Source: Shinella zoogloeoides (GTDB lineage Bacteria > Pseudomonadota > Alphaproteobacteria > Rhizobiales > Rhizobiaceae). Taken from it: a stretch of 64,000 nt of DNA. The stretch is from contig NZ_CP086610.1 of the NCBI RefSeq assembly GCF_020883495.1, positions 3,907,501 through 3,971,500 of the forward strand. Direction: 5' to 3'. The position numbers and the translations under genes are program-made. This document shows, in pieces, positions 33,463-43,113 of this stretch. How positions within the stretch are numbered: the first letter of the stretch is position 1; each line of letters starts with the position of its first letter. Under the pieces are notes generated by a model. That model was not told the origin of the DNA. It did no database searches and worked only from the letters and a program-made list of their open reading frames with translations.

Positions 33463-35913
33463 ATGATGAACCTCGCCGAATATCGCCGCACCGCCAGCAG
33501 GCTTGCCGACTATCTGCCCTGGGTCGCGCTCGCCGACGAAGGCGTCGTGCTCAACAAGGATGGCTCGTTCCAGCGCACCGCGCGCTTTCGCGGTCCCGAT
33601 CTCGACAGCGCCGTCGCCGCCGAGCTGGTCGCGGTCGCCGGCCGCATCAACAACGCCTTCCGCCGTCTCGGCTCCGGCTGGAGCATCTTCGTCGAAGCGC
33701 AGCGCCATGCCGCCGAGACCTATCCGGCGAGCGAGTTTCCCGATCCGGCCTCCGGCCTGGTCGACGCCGAGCGCAGGGCCGATTTCGAGGAAGCCGGGGC
33801 GCACTATGTCTCCGGCTATTATCTGACCTTCCTCTATCTGCCCCCGGCCGAGGAAGCCGCCCGCACTGAGGCCTGGCTCTACGAGGGCCGCGAGCGCAGC
33901 GGCGTGGACCCGGACGAGATCCTGCGCGGCTTCATCGACCGCACCGGCCGCGTGCTGGCGCTGCTCGACGGCTTCATGCCGGAATGTGCCTGGCTCGATG
34001 ACGCCGAGACGCTGACCTATCTGCACTCCTGCGTTTCCACGAAACGCCACCGCGTCCGCGTGCCGGAAACCCCGGTCTATCTCGATGCGCTGCTCGCCGA
34101 CCAGCCGCTCACCGGCGGGCTGGAGCCGCGCCTTGGCGATCAGCATCTGCGCATCCTCACCGTCATCGGCTTTCCGACCGCGACCACGCCGGGCCTGCTC
34201 GACGATCTCAACCGGCTAGCTTTCCCCTATCGGTGGAGCACCCGCGCGATCCTGCTCGACAAGACCGACGCCACGAAGCTGCTGACCAAAATCCGCCGCC
34301 AGTGGTTCGCCAAGCGCAAGTCGATCGCCGCGATCCTGAAGGAGGTGATGACCAACGAGGCGTCCGCCCTCGTGGACACCGATGCCGCCAACAAGGCGGC
34401 CGATGCCGACATGGCCTTGCAGGAGTTGGGTCAGGACGTGGCGGGCATGGCCTATGTCACGGCCACCATCACCGTATGGGACGCCGATCCGCGTCTTGCC
34501 GACGAGAAGCTGCGCCTCGTCGAGAAGGTCATCCAGGGCCGCGACTTCACGGCCATGATCGAAACCGTCAATGCCGTCGATGCCTGGCTCGGCTCACTCC
34601 CCGGACATGCCTACGCCAATGTCCGCCAGCCGCCCATCTCGACGCTCAATCTCGCCCACATGATCCCCCTCTCTGCCGTGTGGGCGGGGCCGGAACGGGA
34701 CGAGCATTTCGGTAGCCCCCCCTTGCTGTACGGCAAGACCGAAGGCTCGACCCCGTTCCGGTTATCCCTTCATGTCGGCGACGTCGGGCACACGCTCGTC
34801 GTCGGCCCGACAGGCGCGGGCAAGTCCGTGCTGCTCGCCCTTATGAGCCTGCAGTTCCGGCGCTATGAGCGGTCCCAGGTCTTCGCCTTCGACTTCGGCG
34901 GCTCGATCCGGGCCGCGGCACTCGCCATGGGCGGCGACTGGCACGATCTCGGCGGCGGGCTGACCGAAGGCTCGGACGCTTCGGTCTCGCTCCAGCCGCT
35001 CGCTCGCATCCACGATTCCTACGAACGCGCCTGGGCCGCCGACTGGATCGTCGCGATCCTGAACCGCGAGGGCGTGCCCGTAACCCCGGAGGTGAAGGAG
35101 CATATCTGGACAGCGCTAACCTCGCTCGCCTCGGCCCCGGTCGAGGAACGCACCATCACGGGCTTTGCAGTCCTGCTCCAGTCCAACGACATCAAGCAGG
35201 CGCTCCGGCCCTACTGCGTCGGCGGGGCCTATGGCCGGCTGCTCGATGCCGAAGCCGAACATCTCGGCTCCGCTGCCGTCCAGGCGTTCGAGATCGAGGG
35301 GCTGGTCGGGACCGGCGCGGCTCCCGCCGTTCTTGCCTACCTGTTCCATCGCATCGGCGACAGGTTGGACGGGCGGCCGACGCTGCTCATCATCGACGAG
35401 GGCTGGCTGGCGCTCGACGATGAAGGCTTCGCGGGCCAGCTCCGCGAATGGCTGAAGACGCTGCGCAAGAAGAACGCATCCGTCATCTTCGCCACGCAGT
35501 CGCTTTCCGACATCGACAATTCGAGCATCGCGCCGGCCATCATCGAAAGCTGCCCGACGCGCCTGCTGCTCCCGAACGAGCGCGCGATCGAGCCGCAGAT
35601 CACGGCCATCTATCGCCGCTTCGGTCTGAACGACCGCCAGATTGAGATTTTGGCCAGAGCGACACCGAAGCGCGACTATTACTGCCAGTCCCGGCGCGGC
35701 AACCGCCTGTTCGAGCTGGGCCTTAGCGAAGTCGGCCTCGCGCTCTGCGCCGCATCCTCCAAATCCGACCAGACCTTGATCGCCAACCTCGTCGCCGAAC
35801 ACGGCCGCGAAGGCTTTCTCGCGGCCTGGCTCAAGGTACGCGACGCCGGCTGGGCCGCCGATCTCATCCCGACTTTCCCTACCCCCCAAGCTGAAAAGGA
35901 GACTTTGTCATGA
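33463..35913 (+). CDS. trbE: TrbE, VirB4-type secretion ATPase
   Basis: 816 residues from ATG 33463 (GAGGGAGGCG upstream). The N-terminal CagE/TrbE domain (about residues 1-420, opening MMNLAEYRRTASRLADYLPW) is followed by the ATPase domain: Walker A VGPTGAGKSVLL (K454) and Walker B TLLIIDEGWLAL (D645, E646). It energises pilus biogenesis at the inner membrane. A longer frame to 33112 overlaps trbD and is not credible. The stop overlaps the trbJ start. Confidence 0.95.
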   Translation: MMNLAEYRRTASRLADYLPWVALADEGVVLNKDGSFQRTARFRGPDLDSAVAAELVAVAGRINNAFRRLGSGWSIFVEAQRHAAETYPASEFPDPASGLVDAERRADFEEAGAHYVSGYYLTFLYLPPAEEAARTEAWLYEGRERSGVDPDEILRGFIDRTGRVLALLDGFMPECAWLDDAETLTYLHSCVSTKRHRVRVPETPVYLDALLADQPLTGGLEPRLGDQHLRILTVIGFPTATTPGLLDDLNRLAFPYRWSTRAILLDKTDATKLLTKIRRQWFAKRKSIAAILKEVMTNEASALVDTDAANKAADADMALQELGQDVAGMAYVTATITVWDADPRLADEKLRLVEKVIQGRDFTAMIETVNAVDAWLGSLPGHAYANVRQPPISTLNLAHMIPLSAVWAGPERDEHFGSPPLLYGKTEGSTPFRLSLHVGDVGHTLVVGPTGAGKSVLLALMSLQFRRYERSQVFAFDFGGSIRAAALAMGGDWHDLGGGLTEGSDASVSLQPLARIHDSYERAWAADWIVAILNREGVPVTPEVKEHIWTALTSLASAPVEERTITGFAVLLQSNDIKQALRPYCVGGAYGRLLDAEAEHLGSAAVQAFEIEGLVGTGAAPAVLAYLFHRIGDRLDGRPTLLIIDEGWLALDDEGFAGQLREWLKTLRKKNASVIFATQSLSDIDNSSIAPAIIESCPTRLLLPNERAIEPQITAIYRRFGLNDRQIEILARATPKRDYYCQSRRGNRLFELGLSEVGLALCAASSKSDQTLIANLVAEHGREGFLAAWLKVRDAGWAADLIPTFPTPQAEKETLS

Positions 35914-36689
35914 AAACCCGTCTTATCCGCTCGCGCGGTGCGGTCCTGGCCGCAGCCATCTTCGCCGTGCCGCTCGCCGTCTCGCCCATGCTGGCGACGC
36001 AGGCCCATGCCCAGTTCGGCTTTGGCCGCATTGTCTACGACCCGACCAACTATGCGCAGAACGTGCTGACCGCCGCGCGCACTCTGGAGCAGATCAACCA
36101 CCAGATCACCTCGCTTCAGAATGAAGCGCAGATGCTTATCAATCAGGCCAAGAACCTCGCCAGCCTGCCGTTCTCTGCCCTCCAGACCTTGCAGCAGAAC
36201 GTCCAGAAAACCCAGCAGCTTCTCGGCCAGGCGCAGAACATCGCCTTCGACATCCAGAAGGTCGATCAGGCGTTCCAGAGCCAGTATGGCAATGTCTCGC
36301 TGTCGGCGACCGACGCCGAGATGGTCAAGGGCGCGCGCGACCGCTGGAAAAACACCGTCGGCGGCCTTCAGGACGCGATGCGCGTGCAGGCGGGTGTCGT
36401 CGGCAACATCGACACGAACCGTTCGCAGATGTCGGCGCTGGTTGGCCAGAGTCAGTCGGCGTCCGGCGCCCTGCAGGCGACGCAAGCGGGCAACCAGCTT
36501 CTCGCTCTCCAGTCCCAGCAACTTTCCGACCTCGTCGCGCTCCTCGCCGCCAACGGCCGCGCGGGCGCGCTCACCGAGGCCGAGCGTGCCGCCGCCGCCG
36601 AACAGGGGCGCGAGCAGCGCCGCCGCTTCTTGACGCCGGGGACCGCCTATTCGCCCGGCAACGCGCGGATGTTCGGCAACGGCAACTGA
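35910..36689 (+). CDS. trbJ: TrbJ (VirB5-like minor pilin component)
   Basis: 259 residues with a signal peptide (MKTRLIRSRGAVLAAAIFAVPLAVS to about TQAHAQ). The mature opening FGFGRIVYDPTNYAQNVLTA is the TrbJ hallmark, followed by long glutamine-rich amphipathic helices (about residues 55-215). It is a periplasmic pilus-tip or adhesion component in the VirB5 family. Coupled to trbE by a 4-nt overlap. Confidence 0.95.
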   Translation: MKTRLIRSRGAVLAAAIFAVPLAVSPMLATQAHAQFGFGRIVYDPTNYAQNVLTAARTLEQINHQITSLQNEAQMLINQAKNLASLPFSALQTLQQNVQKTQQLLGQAQNIAFDIQKVDQAFQSQYGNVSLSATDAEMVKGARDRWKNTVGGLQDAMRVQAGVVGNIDTNRSQMSALVGQSQSASGALQATQAGNQLLALQSQQLSDLVALLAANGRAGALTEAERAAAAEQGREQRRRFLTPGTAYSPGNARMFGNGN

Positions 36690-36709
36690 GGCCGGAAGGG
36701 AGGAACGTC

Positions 36710-36988
36710 ATGGACGGCAAGATGCTGGCCCGGTTGGGCGCCATCGTCTTCGTCGCGGTCGCCATCACGGCGACCGCGATCGAGATGACCCGCAAGAAAG
36801 AGGCTCCGGCGCCCGCGCCGGCCAGCCTTCAGGAGCCCGCGCGCGATCCGCTGCGCGAAGGACAACGCCGGTGCCAGCAGCTTGGGCAGAAGGCGGCCGA
36901 GGATAGCGAGTGCATGCGTGTCTGGGCCGAAACCCGCGACCGCTTCCTTGGCCGCGCGTCCGCGCCGGCCGCCCCCGAAGGGCGGTGA
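36710..36988 (+). CDS. trbK: TrbK-like putative entry exclusion protein
   Basis: 92 residues with an N-terminal membrane anchor (LARLGAIVFVAVAITATAIEM), a proline/alanine linker and a small C-terminal domain with two cysteines (RRCQQLGQKAAEDSECMRVWAETRDRF). The C..W.E.R ending is shared by the short TrbK proteins of alphaproteobacterial ICEs. It probably blocks redundant transfer into cells carrying the same element. No lipobox is visible, unlike RK2 TrbK. Confidence 0.8.
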   Translation: MDGKMLARLGAIVFVAVAITATAIEMTRKKEAPAPAPASLQEPARDPLREGQRRCQQLGQKAAEDSECMRVWAETRDRFLGRASAPAAPEGR

Positions 36989-36991
36989 GCC

Positions 36992-38353
36992 ATGGGCGGC
37001 GCAGGCGTCATCGACAACTTCCTCGGAACCTTCACCCGCTACATCGACTCAGGCTTCGGCCTGCTCGGCGGCGAGGTGGCGTTCATCGCCACCACCCTCA
37101 TCGTCATCGATGTGACGCTCGCCGCCCTCTTCTGGTCCTGGGCCGCCGATGACGACATCATCGCGCGGCTCGTCAAGAAGACGCTGTTCGTCGGCGTCTT
37201 CGCCTATCTCATCGGCAACTGGAACAATCTCGCCAAGATCGTCTTCGAGAGCTTCGCCGGCCTCGGCCTGAAGGCGAGCGGCACCGGCTTCACCGCGCAG
37301 GATCTGATGCGCCCCGGCAAGGTCGCACAGACCGGTCTCGACGCCGCCAGGCCGCTGCTCGAATCCATCTCCGACCTGATGGGCTGGGTCGCCTTCTTCG
37401 AGAACTTCATCCAGATCGCCTGCCTGCTCTTCGCCTGGGCGCTGGTCATCATCGCCTTCTTCATTTTGGCGATCCAGCTCTTCGTCACCTTGATCGAGTT
37501 CAAGCTGGCGACGCTGGCGGGTTTCGTGCTGATCCCGTTCGGCCTCTTCGGCAAGACCGCCTTCATGGCCGAAAAGGTGCTCGGCAACGTCATCTCGTCG
37601 GGCATCAAGGTTCTCGTCCTCGCCGTCATCATCGGCATCGGCTCGACGCTGTTCTCGCAGTTCACGCAAGGGTTCGGCGGTCAGACCCCGAGCATCGACG
37701 ACGCCATGGCCGTCGTGCTCGCCGCGCTCTCGCTGGTCGGTCTCGGCATCTTCGGCCCTGGCATTGCCAACGGCCTCGTCTCCGGCGGCCCGCAGCTCGG
37801 CGCTGGCGCGGCGATCGGCACCGGCCTTGCGGTCGGCGGCGCGGCCATGGCCGCCGGCGGCGGTGCGATGCTGGCCGCAAAGGGCGGCGGCGCCATGCTC
37901 TCCGGCGGGGCCGCGGCCGCTCGTGGCGGCGCGACCGCGGCGGGCGCAGCCTCCTCGGCCTATTCGCTCGGCTCGCTCGGCAAATCCGGCGCGGGCGGCG
38001 TCGCCTCAGGCATGGGCGCGGTCGCGCGCACAGCCGGGTCGGCCGCCGTCTCGCCCTTGCGCCGCGCTGCCGCGCAAGCGTCCGAAAGCATGAAATCCAG
38101 CTTCTCCGATGGCGCGAAGGCAGGCTTCGGCGCGACCGGCGGTTCCTCGACCATGGGAACGATCGGCGGCGGTGCGGAAGCCGCATCCACCCCGACGGCC
38201 ACGGCCACGACGGGCGGGGCTCCGGATTGGGCCAAGCGCATGAAGCGCGGCCAGCATCTCTCCCACGGCGTCAGCGCCGCCGCCCACGCCATCCGCTCCG
38301 GCGACAGCCACGGCTCCGGTTCCTCCATCAACCTTTCTGAAAGTGACCGCTGA
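36992..38353 (+). CDS. trbL: TrbL (VirB6-like channel protein)
   Basis: 453 residues. The opening GGAGVIDNFLGTFTRYIDSGFG leads into about six membrane helices up to residue about 270 (for example IQIACLLFAWALVIIAFFIL and VLVLAVIIGIGSTLFSQF), which form the inner-membrane channel. Residues about 270-400 are an alanine/glycine/serine-rich, low-complexity cytoplasmic or periplasmic tail, typical of TrbL. The stop shares its last base with the trbF start. Confidence 0.95.
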   Translation: MGGAGVIDNFLGTFTRYIDSGFGLLGGEVAFIATTLIVIDVTLAALFWSWAADDDIIARLVKKTLFVGVFAYLIGNWNNLAKIVFESFAGLGLKASGTGFTAQDLMRPGKVAQTGLDAARPLLESISDLMGWVAFFENFIQIACLLFAWALVIIAFFILAIQLFVTLIEFKLATLAGFVLIPFGLFGKTAFMAEKVLGNVISSGIKVLVLAVIIGIGSTLFSQFTQGFGGQTPSIDDAMAVVLAALSLVGLGIFGPGIANGLVSGGPQLGAGAAIGTGLAVGGAAMAAGGGAMLAAKGGGAMLSGGAAAARGGATAAGAASSAYSLGSLGKSGAGGVASGMGAVARTAGSAAVSPLRRAAAQASESMKSSFSDGAKAGFGATGGSSTMGTIGGGAEAASTPTATATTGGAPDWAKRMKRGQHLSHGVSAAAHAIRSGDSHGSGSSINLSESDR

Positions 38354-39042
38354 TGAACCCCTTCAAAAGACCCGCCGCCCATTACGGCAAGCCTCCCGAA
38401 CCCGAGACGCCCTACCAGAAGGCCGCCCAGGTCTGGGACGAGCGCATCGGCTCGGCCCGCGTCCAGGCGAAGAACTGGCGCTACATGGCCTTCGGCTCTC
38501 TGATCCTCTCGGCGGGCTTCGCCGGCGCGCTCGTCATCCAGTCGGCGCGCGGGACCGTCGTGCCCTGGGTCGTTCAGGTCGACAAGCTCGGCCAGCCGCA
38601 GAGCATCGAACCGGCGACGGCCGAATATCGCCCGACCGATCCGCAGATCGCATGGCATCTCGGCCGCTTCATCGAGCAGGTCAGGAGCATCCCCGCCGAT
38701 CCCATCGTCGTCCGCCAGAACTGGCTTCGCGCCTATGAATGGACGACCGATCGCGGCGCTGGCGCGCTCAACGACTATGCCCGCACCAACGATCCCTTCG
38801 CCAAGGTCGGCACGCAGCAGATCGCCGTCGACGTCTCCAGCGTCATCCGCGCCTCGCCGGATTCGTTCCGCGTCGCCTGGACCGAGCGGCAGTTCGAGAA
38901 TGGCGCGCTCGCCTCGACCCAGCGCTGGACCGCGATCCTGACGATCGCGCTTCAGCCGCCGCGCGACGCCGAGCGCCTGAAAGCCAATCCGCTCGGTATC
39001 TACGTCAACGCCATCAACTGGTCGCGGGAGATGGGCCAATGA
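38353..39042 (+). CDS. trbF: TrbF (VirB8-like)
   Basis: 229 residues. The opening FKRPAAHYGKPPEPETPYQKA, a single membrane helix (AFGSLILSAGFAGALVIQSA) and a periplasmic VirB8-type domain match TrbF. The C-terminal NPLGIYVNAINWSREMG is the family's ending. It scaffolds the core complex with TrbG and TrbI. The stop overlaps the trbG start. Confidence 0.95.
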   Translation: MNPFKRPAAHYGKPPEPETPYQKAAQVWDERIGSARVQAKNWRYMAFGSLILSAGFAGALVIQSARGTVVPWVVQVDKLGQPQSIEPATAEYRPTDPQIAWHLGRFIEQVRSIPADPIVVRQNWLRAYEWTTDRGAGALNDYARTNDPFAKVGTQQIAVDVSSVIRASPDSFRVAWTERQFENGALASTQRWTAILTIALQPPRDAERLKANPLGIYVNAINWSREMGQ

Positions 39043-39995
39043 ACCCGGCAATCCGCAAATCCGCCGCCTTGGTGGTCCTCCTGTCCGCGACGGCTCTGGC
39101 GGGCTGCGCCACCTTCAAGCCCCCGGAAATCAGCTACGACGCCAGCGTCCCGCCGCTGCCGGAAGTCCCCGTCACCGTGACGGACGAACGGCCCAAGCCC
39201 CTGAACGTGCCCCCGGGCTGGACCGTCGCGCGCGGCGGCGAGACCGCCGGCACCCCGACCGGCCGCGTCGAGAACGCCAATGCCGCCGCTCGCGTGCAAC
39301 CGCGCCGCGAGGGCTATTACAACGCCATCCAGGTCTATCCGTGGTCAGAAGGCGCGCTCTATCAAGTCTATGCCGCTCCGGGTCAGATCACCAGCATTGC
39401 GCTCGAACCCGGCGAGGCCCTGACGGGCGCCGGGCCGATCGCCGCCGGCGATACCGCGCGCTGGATCATCGGCGATACCGAATCCGGCTCCGGCGTGAGT
39501 CGTCGCGTGCTGGTTCTGGTGAAGCCCTCGCGCGCCGACATCACCACGAACCTCGTCATCACGACTGACCGGCGCACCTACATGATCGAGCTGCGCTCGG
39601 GCGAGAAGCCCTATATGCCCGCCGTCTCCTGGGCCTATCCGCAACCGGCAGGCGGCGGGCGGCAGACGCTTCCGGCAACGCCGGTCATTCCGGCCGTGGC
39701 CGCGCGCAACTATCGCTACGGTCTCACCGGCGACACGCCGCCATGGAAGCCGGTCGCGGTCTATGACGATGGCCGCCGCGTCTATGTCGAGTTCCCGCGC
39801 GGCATCGTGCAGGGCGAAATGCCGCCGATCTTCGTCATCGGCCCCAATGGCGAAACCCAGGTCGTCAACAGCCGCATCCATCAACACATCCTGATCGTCG
39901 ATCGCCTGTTCGGCGCGGCCGAGCTGCGTCTTGGCGCGGGCGACCGCCAGCAGACCGTCAGGATCGTCCGCACCGACGGGAGACCGCAATCATGA
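39039..39995 (+). CDS. trbG: TrbG (VirB9-like) with lipobox
   Basis: 318 residues from ATG 39039, which overlaps the trbF stop. The N-terminus carries a lipobox, LSATALAGC, so it is probably a lipoprotein. The VirB9-like domain follows (IQVYPWSEGALYQVYAAPGQ, then TTNLVITTDRRTYMIELRSG). In RK2 the lipoprotein role belongs to a separate TrbH, and no trbH is seen here, so TrbG may supply the outer-membrane anchor itself. Confidence 0.95.
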   Translation: MNPAIRKSAALVVLLSATALAGCATFKPPEISYDASVPPLPEVPVTVTDERPKPLNVPPGWTVARGGETAGTPTGRVENANAAARVQPRREGYYNAIQVYPWSEGALYQVYAAPGQITSIALEPGEALTGAGPIAAGDTARWIIGDTESGSGVSRRVLVLVKPSRADITTNLVITTDRRTYMIELRSGEKPYMPAVSWAYPQPAGGGRQTLPATPVIPAVAARNYRYGLTGDTPPWKPVAVYDDGRRVYVEFPRGIVQGEMPPIFVIGPNGETQVVNSRIHQHILIVDRLFGAAELRLGAGDRQQTVRIVRTDGRPQS

Positions 39996-41128
39996 GTGAG
40001 ACCGAGACCAGCACCAACCCCATGCGCCTGCGCGCCGAAACGCCGCGCGTCACCCGCCTGTCGCGCAAGATGCTCGCCGGCGTCGCCGCCGTCGCCATGG
40101 TCGGCATCGGCGGGGCACTCATCTATGCACTCCAAACCCGCGGGCCGGGCGATGGCGGCGAGGAACTATACTCCACCAACAACCGCCAGACCGCCGATGG
40201 CCTCGCAGGCCTGCCCAAGGACTATGCCGGCCCGGTCCTCGGCCCGGCTTTGCCCGGCGATCTCGGCGGCCCCATCCTGAGCGCGCAGAACGCCGGCCAA
40301 CCGGTCGTGTCGCCCGTCGTGCCGACACCCGGCGTCGACGAGGCAGAACAGCGCCGCCGCGCCGAGGAAGAAGCCGCGCGCCTCAGCACCGTCTTCTTCC
40401 AGTCCCGTCAGGGATCGACCGCCCCGGCGACAGCGGGCGCGATGCCGGGCCTCGATCTCGGCGGTGCGGGTGGACAAGCCTCAACCGCGCAGGACAAGCA
40501 GCTCGCCTTCCTCAACGCGGCGGCCGACCGGCGCACGGTCACGCCCGATCGCGTGACGCCGCCGGCGTCGCCCTTCGTGCTTCAGGCCGGCGCGGTGATT
40601 TCAGCCGCGCTCATCACCGGCATCCGTTCCGACCTTCCCGGCCAGATCACCGCGCAGGTCACGGAGAATATCTACGATAGCCCTACGGGCCGCATCCTCC
40701 TCGTGCCGCAGGGCACGCGGCTCATCGGCCAATATGACAACAGCGTCCAGTTCGGGCAGCGCCGTGTCTTGCTGGTCTGGAACCGCCTCATCATGCCGAA
40801 CGGCCGCTCTATCGTTCTCGAGCGCCAGCCGGGCGCCGACACGCAAGGCTATGCCGGTCTTGAGGATGGCGTCGATTACCACTGGTGGGATCTCGCCAAG
40901 GCCGCCGTCCTTTCGACCTTGCTCGGCGTCGGCACGGAACTCGCTACCGACGACAATGATCGCCTCATCGCTGCCATTCGCGGCGGCGCACAGGACACCG
41001 TCAATCAGGCGGGGCAACAGGTCGTCCAGCGCCAGTTGCAGGTCGCGCCGACGCTGACCATCCGGCCGGGCTTTCCGGTCAGGGTCATCGTGACCCGCGA
41101 CATCGTATTCGAGCCCTACAGGAGCTGA
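39992..41128 (+). CDS. trbI: TrbI (VirB10-like)
   Basis: 378 residues with one membrane helix (MLAGVAAVAMVGIGGALIYA), a proline-rich periplasmic linker (about residues 50-165) and the VirB10 C-terminal domain (VLQAGAVISAALITGIRSDL, YDSPTGRILLVPQGTRLIGQ, GLEDGVDYHWWDLAKAAVLS). It spans both membranes in the core complex. Coupled to trbG by a 4-nt overlap. Confidence 0.95.
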   Translation: MSETETSTNPMRLRAETPRVTRLSRKMLAGVAAVAMVGIGGALIYALQTRGPGDGGEELYSTNNRQTADGLAGLPKDYAGPVLGPALPGDLGGPILSAQNAGQPVVSPVVPTPGVDEAEQRRRAEEEAARLSTVFFQSRQGSTAPATAGAMPGLDLGGAGGQASTAQDKQLAFLNAAADRRTVTPDRVTPPASPFVLQAGAVISAALITGIRSDLPGQITAQVTENIYDSPTGRILLVPQGTRLIGQYDNSVQFGQRRVLLVWNRLIMPNGRSIVLERQPGADTQGYAGLEDGVDYHWWDLAKAAVLSTLLGVGTELATDDNDRLIAAIRGGAQDTVNQAGQQVVQRQLQVAPTLTIRPGFPVRVIVTRDIVFEPYRS

Positions 41129-41131
41129 TCC

Positions 41132-41347
41132 GTGACCAAACTCAAACTCGGCCCCATCGCCAACGACAAGCCCGTCAGGGTCGCGCTGGAGTTGCCCGCT
41201 GCACTCCATCGCGACCTGATCGAATACGGCCGCCTTCTCGCAGAGGGCGGCGCACCGATCGAGCCCGCAAAGCTCATCGTGCCGATGTTGGAACGCTTCA
41301 TCGCCACCGATCGCGGCTTCGCCAAGGCGCGGCGCACGACGGGCTGA
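41132..41347 (+). CDS. DUF2274 family protein
   Basis: 71 residues from GTG 41132, 3 nt after the trbI stop. The sequence LKLGPIANDKPVRVALELPA and FIATDRGFAKAR match DUF2274, a small ribbon-helix-helix-like family that closes trb operons in these ICEs. No function is established; a regulatory or DNA-binding role is plausible. Confidence 0.85.
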   Translation: MTKLKLGPIANDKPVRVALELPAALHRDLIEYGRLLAEGGAPIEPAKLIVPMLERFIATDRGFAKARRTTG

Positions 41348-41425
41348 CCGCTCAAACCGGCAATGTCCTCCAGGCCATCCAGCGGGCGCGTTAATCGCCG
41401 CATTCAGGGCGAAGCCGGCTTGGCT

Positions 41426-41495
41426 GGGGTGCCGCGCGCGAGTGAGCGTGAATTCGGCACGCTACCGGCCACCGATCTTTCGCCATGGTTCGCCA
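41426..41495 (+). promoter_or_regulatory. 70-bp conserved element, copy 2, upstream of the second AlpA-like gene
   Basis: The ungapped counterpart of 411-480 (offset 41,015 bp). It lies 102 bp before the HTH gene at 41598. TCGCCA occurs at 41480-41485 and 41490-41495. No gene covers it. Its conservation above the surrounding sequence, together with the shared downstream gene type, points to a common regulator. Confidence 0.6.
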
Positions 41496-41597
41496 GACGC
41501 CGGGAAAGCAGCCACGTCGCTGCTCCGGCCGCGTTGAAGAAACGAGGTTTGGCATGAACATATCGAATGGCGGGATCGCACGCGGCGGGGATGGACG

Positions 41598-41867
41598 ATG
41601 AACCAGCCGCCCCCTCTCAGCAAACGCACCATCCGCAGACACCAGCTTCGCGAGATCGTCCCTCTGGCCGACACCACCATCTACGATATGGAGCAGCGGG
41701 GCGACTTCCCGCAACGCTTCTACCTGACGGCCCGAACAGTCGTGTGGGATCTAGCAGAGGTGGAGGCTTGGCTGGATGAACGCCGCCGAGCCTCCAAAGC
41801 GAAAACCATCAAGCGGGCGCCGTCCCCTGACGTGGCGCTCCGGAAAACCCGGCCCATCAAAGGTTAG
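41598..41867 (+). CDS. AlpA-family helix-turn-helix protein next to the integrase
   Basis: 89 residues with the AlpA pattern: LREIVPLADTTIYDMEQRGD (HTH, about residues 17-36), FPQRFYLTARTVVWDLAEVEAWLDE (wing), and a basic tail. AlpA-like proteins act as excision activators or directionality factors for P4-type integrases. It converges with int and overlaps its stop by 11 bp. With the gene at 535-807 the element has two such HTH proteins; which one is the true directionality factor cannot be told from sequence. Confidence 0.8.
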   Translation: MNQPPPLSKRTIRRHQLREIVPLADTTIYDMEQRGDFPQRFYLTARTVVWDLAEVEAWLDERRRASKAKTIKRAPSPDVALRKTRPIKG

Positions 41868-43113
41868 GCTCGGGGACCAGCAGGTCCATTGAGGCCGGAT
41901 AGAGCGTCGGGGTGTATTTCTGACCGGCCACCCATGCGTCGATGAGTTTGGCCCATTCCTGCATCATATGGCGGCGCTGGTGCTCATACTCCGCCTTGTT
42001 GTAGATGCCACGCGACGAACGCCCATCCTCATGCGCCAGGCACTTCTCGATCCAGTCGCTGTTGAACCCCAGCTCGTTGAGCAGTGTCGATCCTGTGCGG
42101 CGCAGGTCATGCACCGTGAACGGTTCCAAGGGCAGTCCCGCCTTCTTGGCCTGCTCGACCACCGCATAGGTGACGCGATTGAAGGTCGCGCGCGACATCG
42201 GCGCATCCGCGTCGTAGCGCGACGGCAGTAGATATCGCGAATTGCCGGCGCAGGTCTTGAGCGCGATGAGGATGTCGATCGCCTGTTCGCACAGATAGAC
42301 GTTGTGCGGCTTGGAGCGCTTCATCCGTTCTTTCGGAATCGACCACACCGCATTTTCGAAGTCGATCTCATCCCAGGTCGCGTCCTGCAGCTCGCTCTTG
42401 CGAACCATGGTCAGCAGGAACAGCTTCATTCCGAGGCGGATCGTCGGCAGCGTGGCCACATGCTCAAGCTGCCCAAGCATGACCCGGATTTCGGCGGGCG
42501 ATAGCGAGCGGTCCTTGGGAACGAACGTCGCGATCGAGGAAGGTCCGACTTCATCAGCCGGGTTCGGCACCTTCTCCCCGTGCAGGATCGCGAAGGAATA
42601 AACCAGCTTCACGATGTCACGGACATGGACCGCAGTGGCCGGCGCTCCACGGGCCTTCACCTTCGCGCACATCGCCCGGAGATCCTCGGGGCTGATTTCC
42701 GTCAGCAGCCGATTGCGAAACGTCGGATGGATATCCCGCTCGTAGATCGTGCGGCGCATCGCGCGGGTGCTTTCGGCCATCCGGTGCTCTTGCAGCCAGC
42801 GTTCAGCAAACTCGCCGAAGCTCTTTGCTTCCTTGATGCGACGCTTCTCACGCTGCTTTTCCTGGGCGGGCGACCGCCCTTCCTGAATCGAGCGCTGCGC
42901 GTCGATCAGTTTCTCCCGCGCACGCGCCAGAGACAGGCCGGCGGACCCGTACCGACCGAGCGTCAAGGTCTCTCGCCGGCCGTTCATGCGGTAGTCGTAC
43001 CGGAAGACAACCGACCCCGAGGGCTGGACCACGACGTACATACCGTCACGGTCAGCAATCTTGTATAATTTATCTTTTGGTTTCAGTGCCTTAATGGCGG
43101 CGTCAGTAAGCAT
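41857..43113 (-). CDS. int: P4-type tyrosine recombinase (ICE integrase)
   Basis: 418 residues. The N-terminal DUF4102/arm-binding region opens LTDAAIKALKPKDKLYKIAD, then GRYGSAGLSLARAREK. The SAM-like core-binding domain is at about residues 95-185. The catalytic domain has R238 (MVRKSEL), H335 and R338 (VHDLRRTGS), H361 (CLAHEDG) and the nucleophile Y371 (GIYN). Its 5' end faces guaA across 319 bp that contain repeated 9-bp motifs. It would integrate the element into the 3' end of guaA. Confidence 0.95.
   Translation of the reverse strand: MLTDAAIKALKPKDKLYKIADRDGMYVVVQPSGSVVFRYDYRMNGRRETLTLGRYGSAGLSLARAREKLIDAQRSIQEGRSPAQEKQREKRRIKEAKSFGEFAERWLQEHRMAESTRAMRRTIYERDIHPTFRNRLLTEISPEDLRAMCAKVKARGAPATAVHVRDIVKLVYSFAILHGEKVPNPADEVGPSSIATFVPKDRSLSPAEIRVMLGQLEHVATLPTIRLGMKLFLLTMVRKSELQDATWDEIDFENAVWSIPKERMKRSKPHNVYLCEQAIDILIALKTCAGNSRYLLPSRYDADAPMSRATFNRVTYAVVEQAKKAGLPLEPFTVHDLRRTGSTLLNELGFNSDWIEKCLAHEDGRSSRGIYNKAEYEHQRRHMMQEWAKLIDAWVAGQKYTPTLYPASMDLLVPEPNL

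Noticed and set aside
41363..41557. 64-codon plus-strand frame over the 70-bp element
   Set aside because: The matching copy at 411-480 is not part of an equivalent gene, and the protein is low in complexity. The DNA element is the better explanation.
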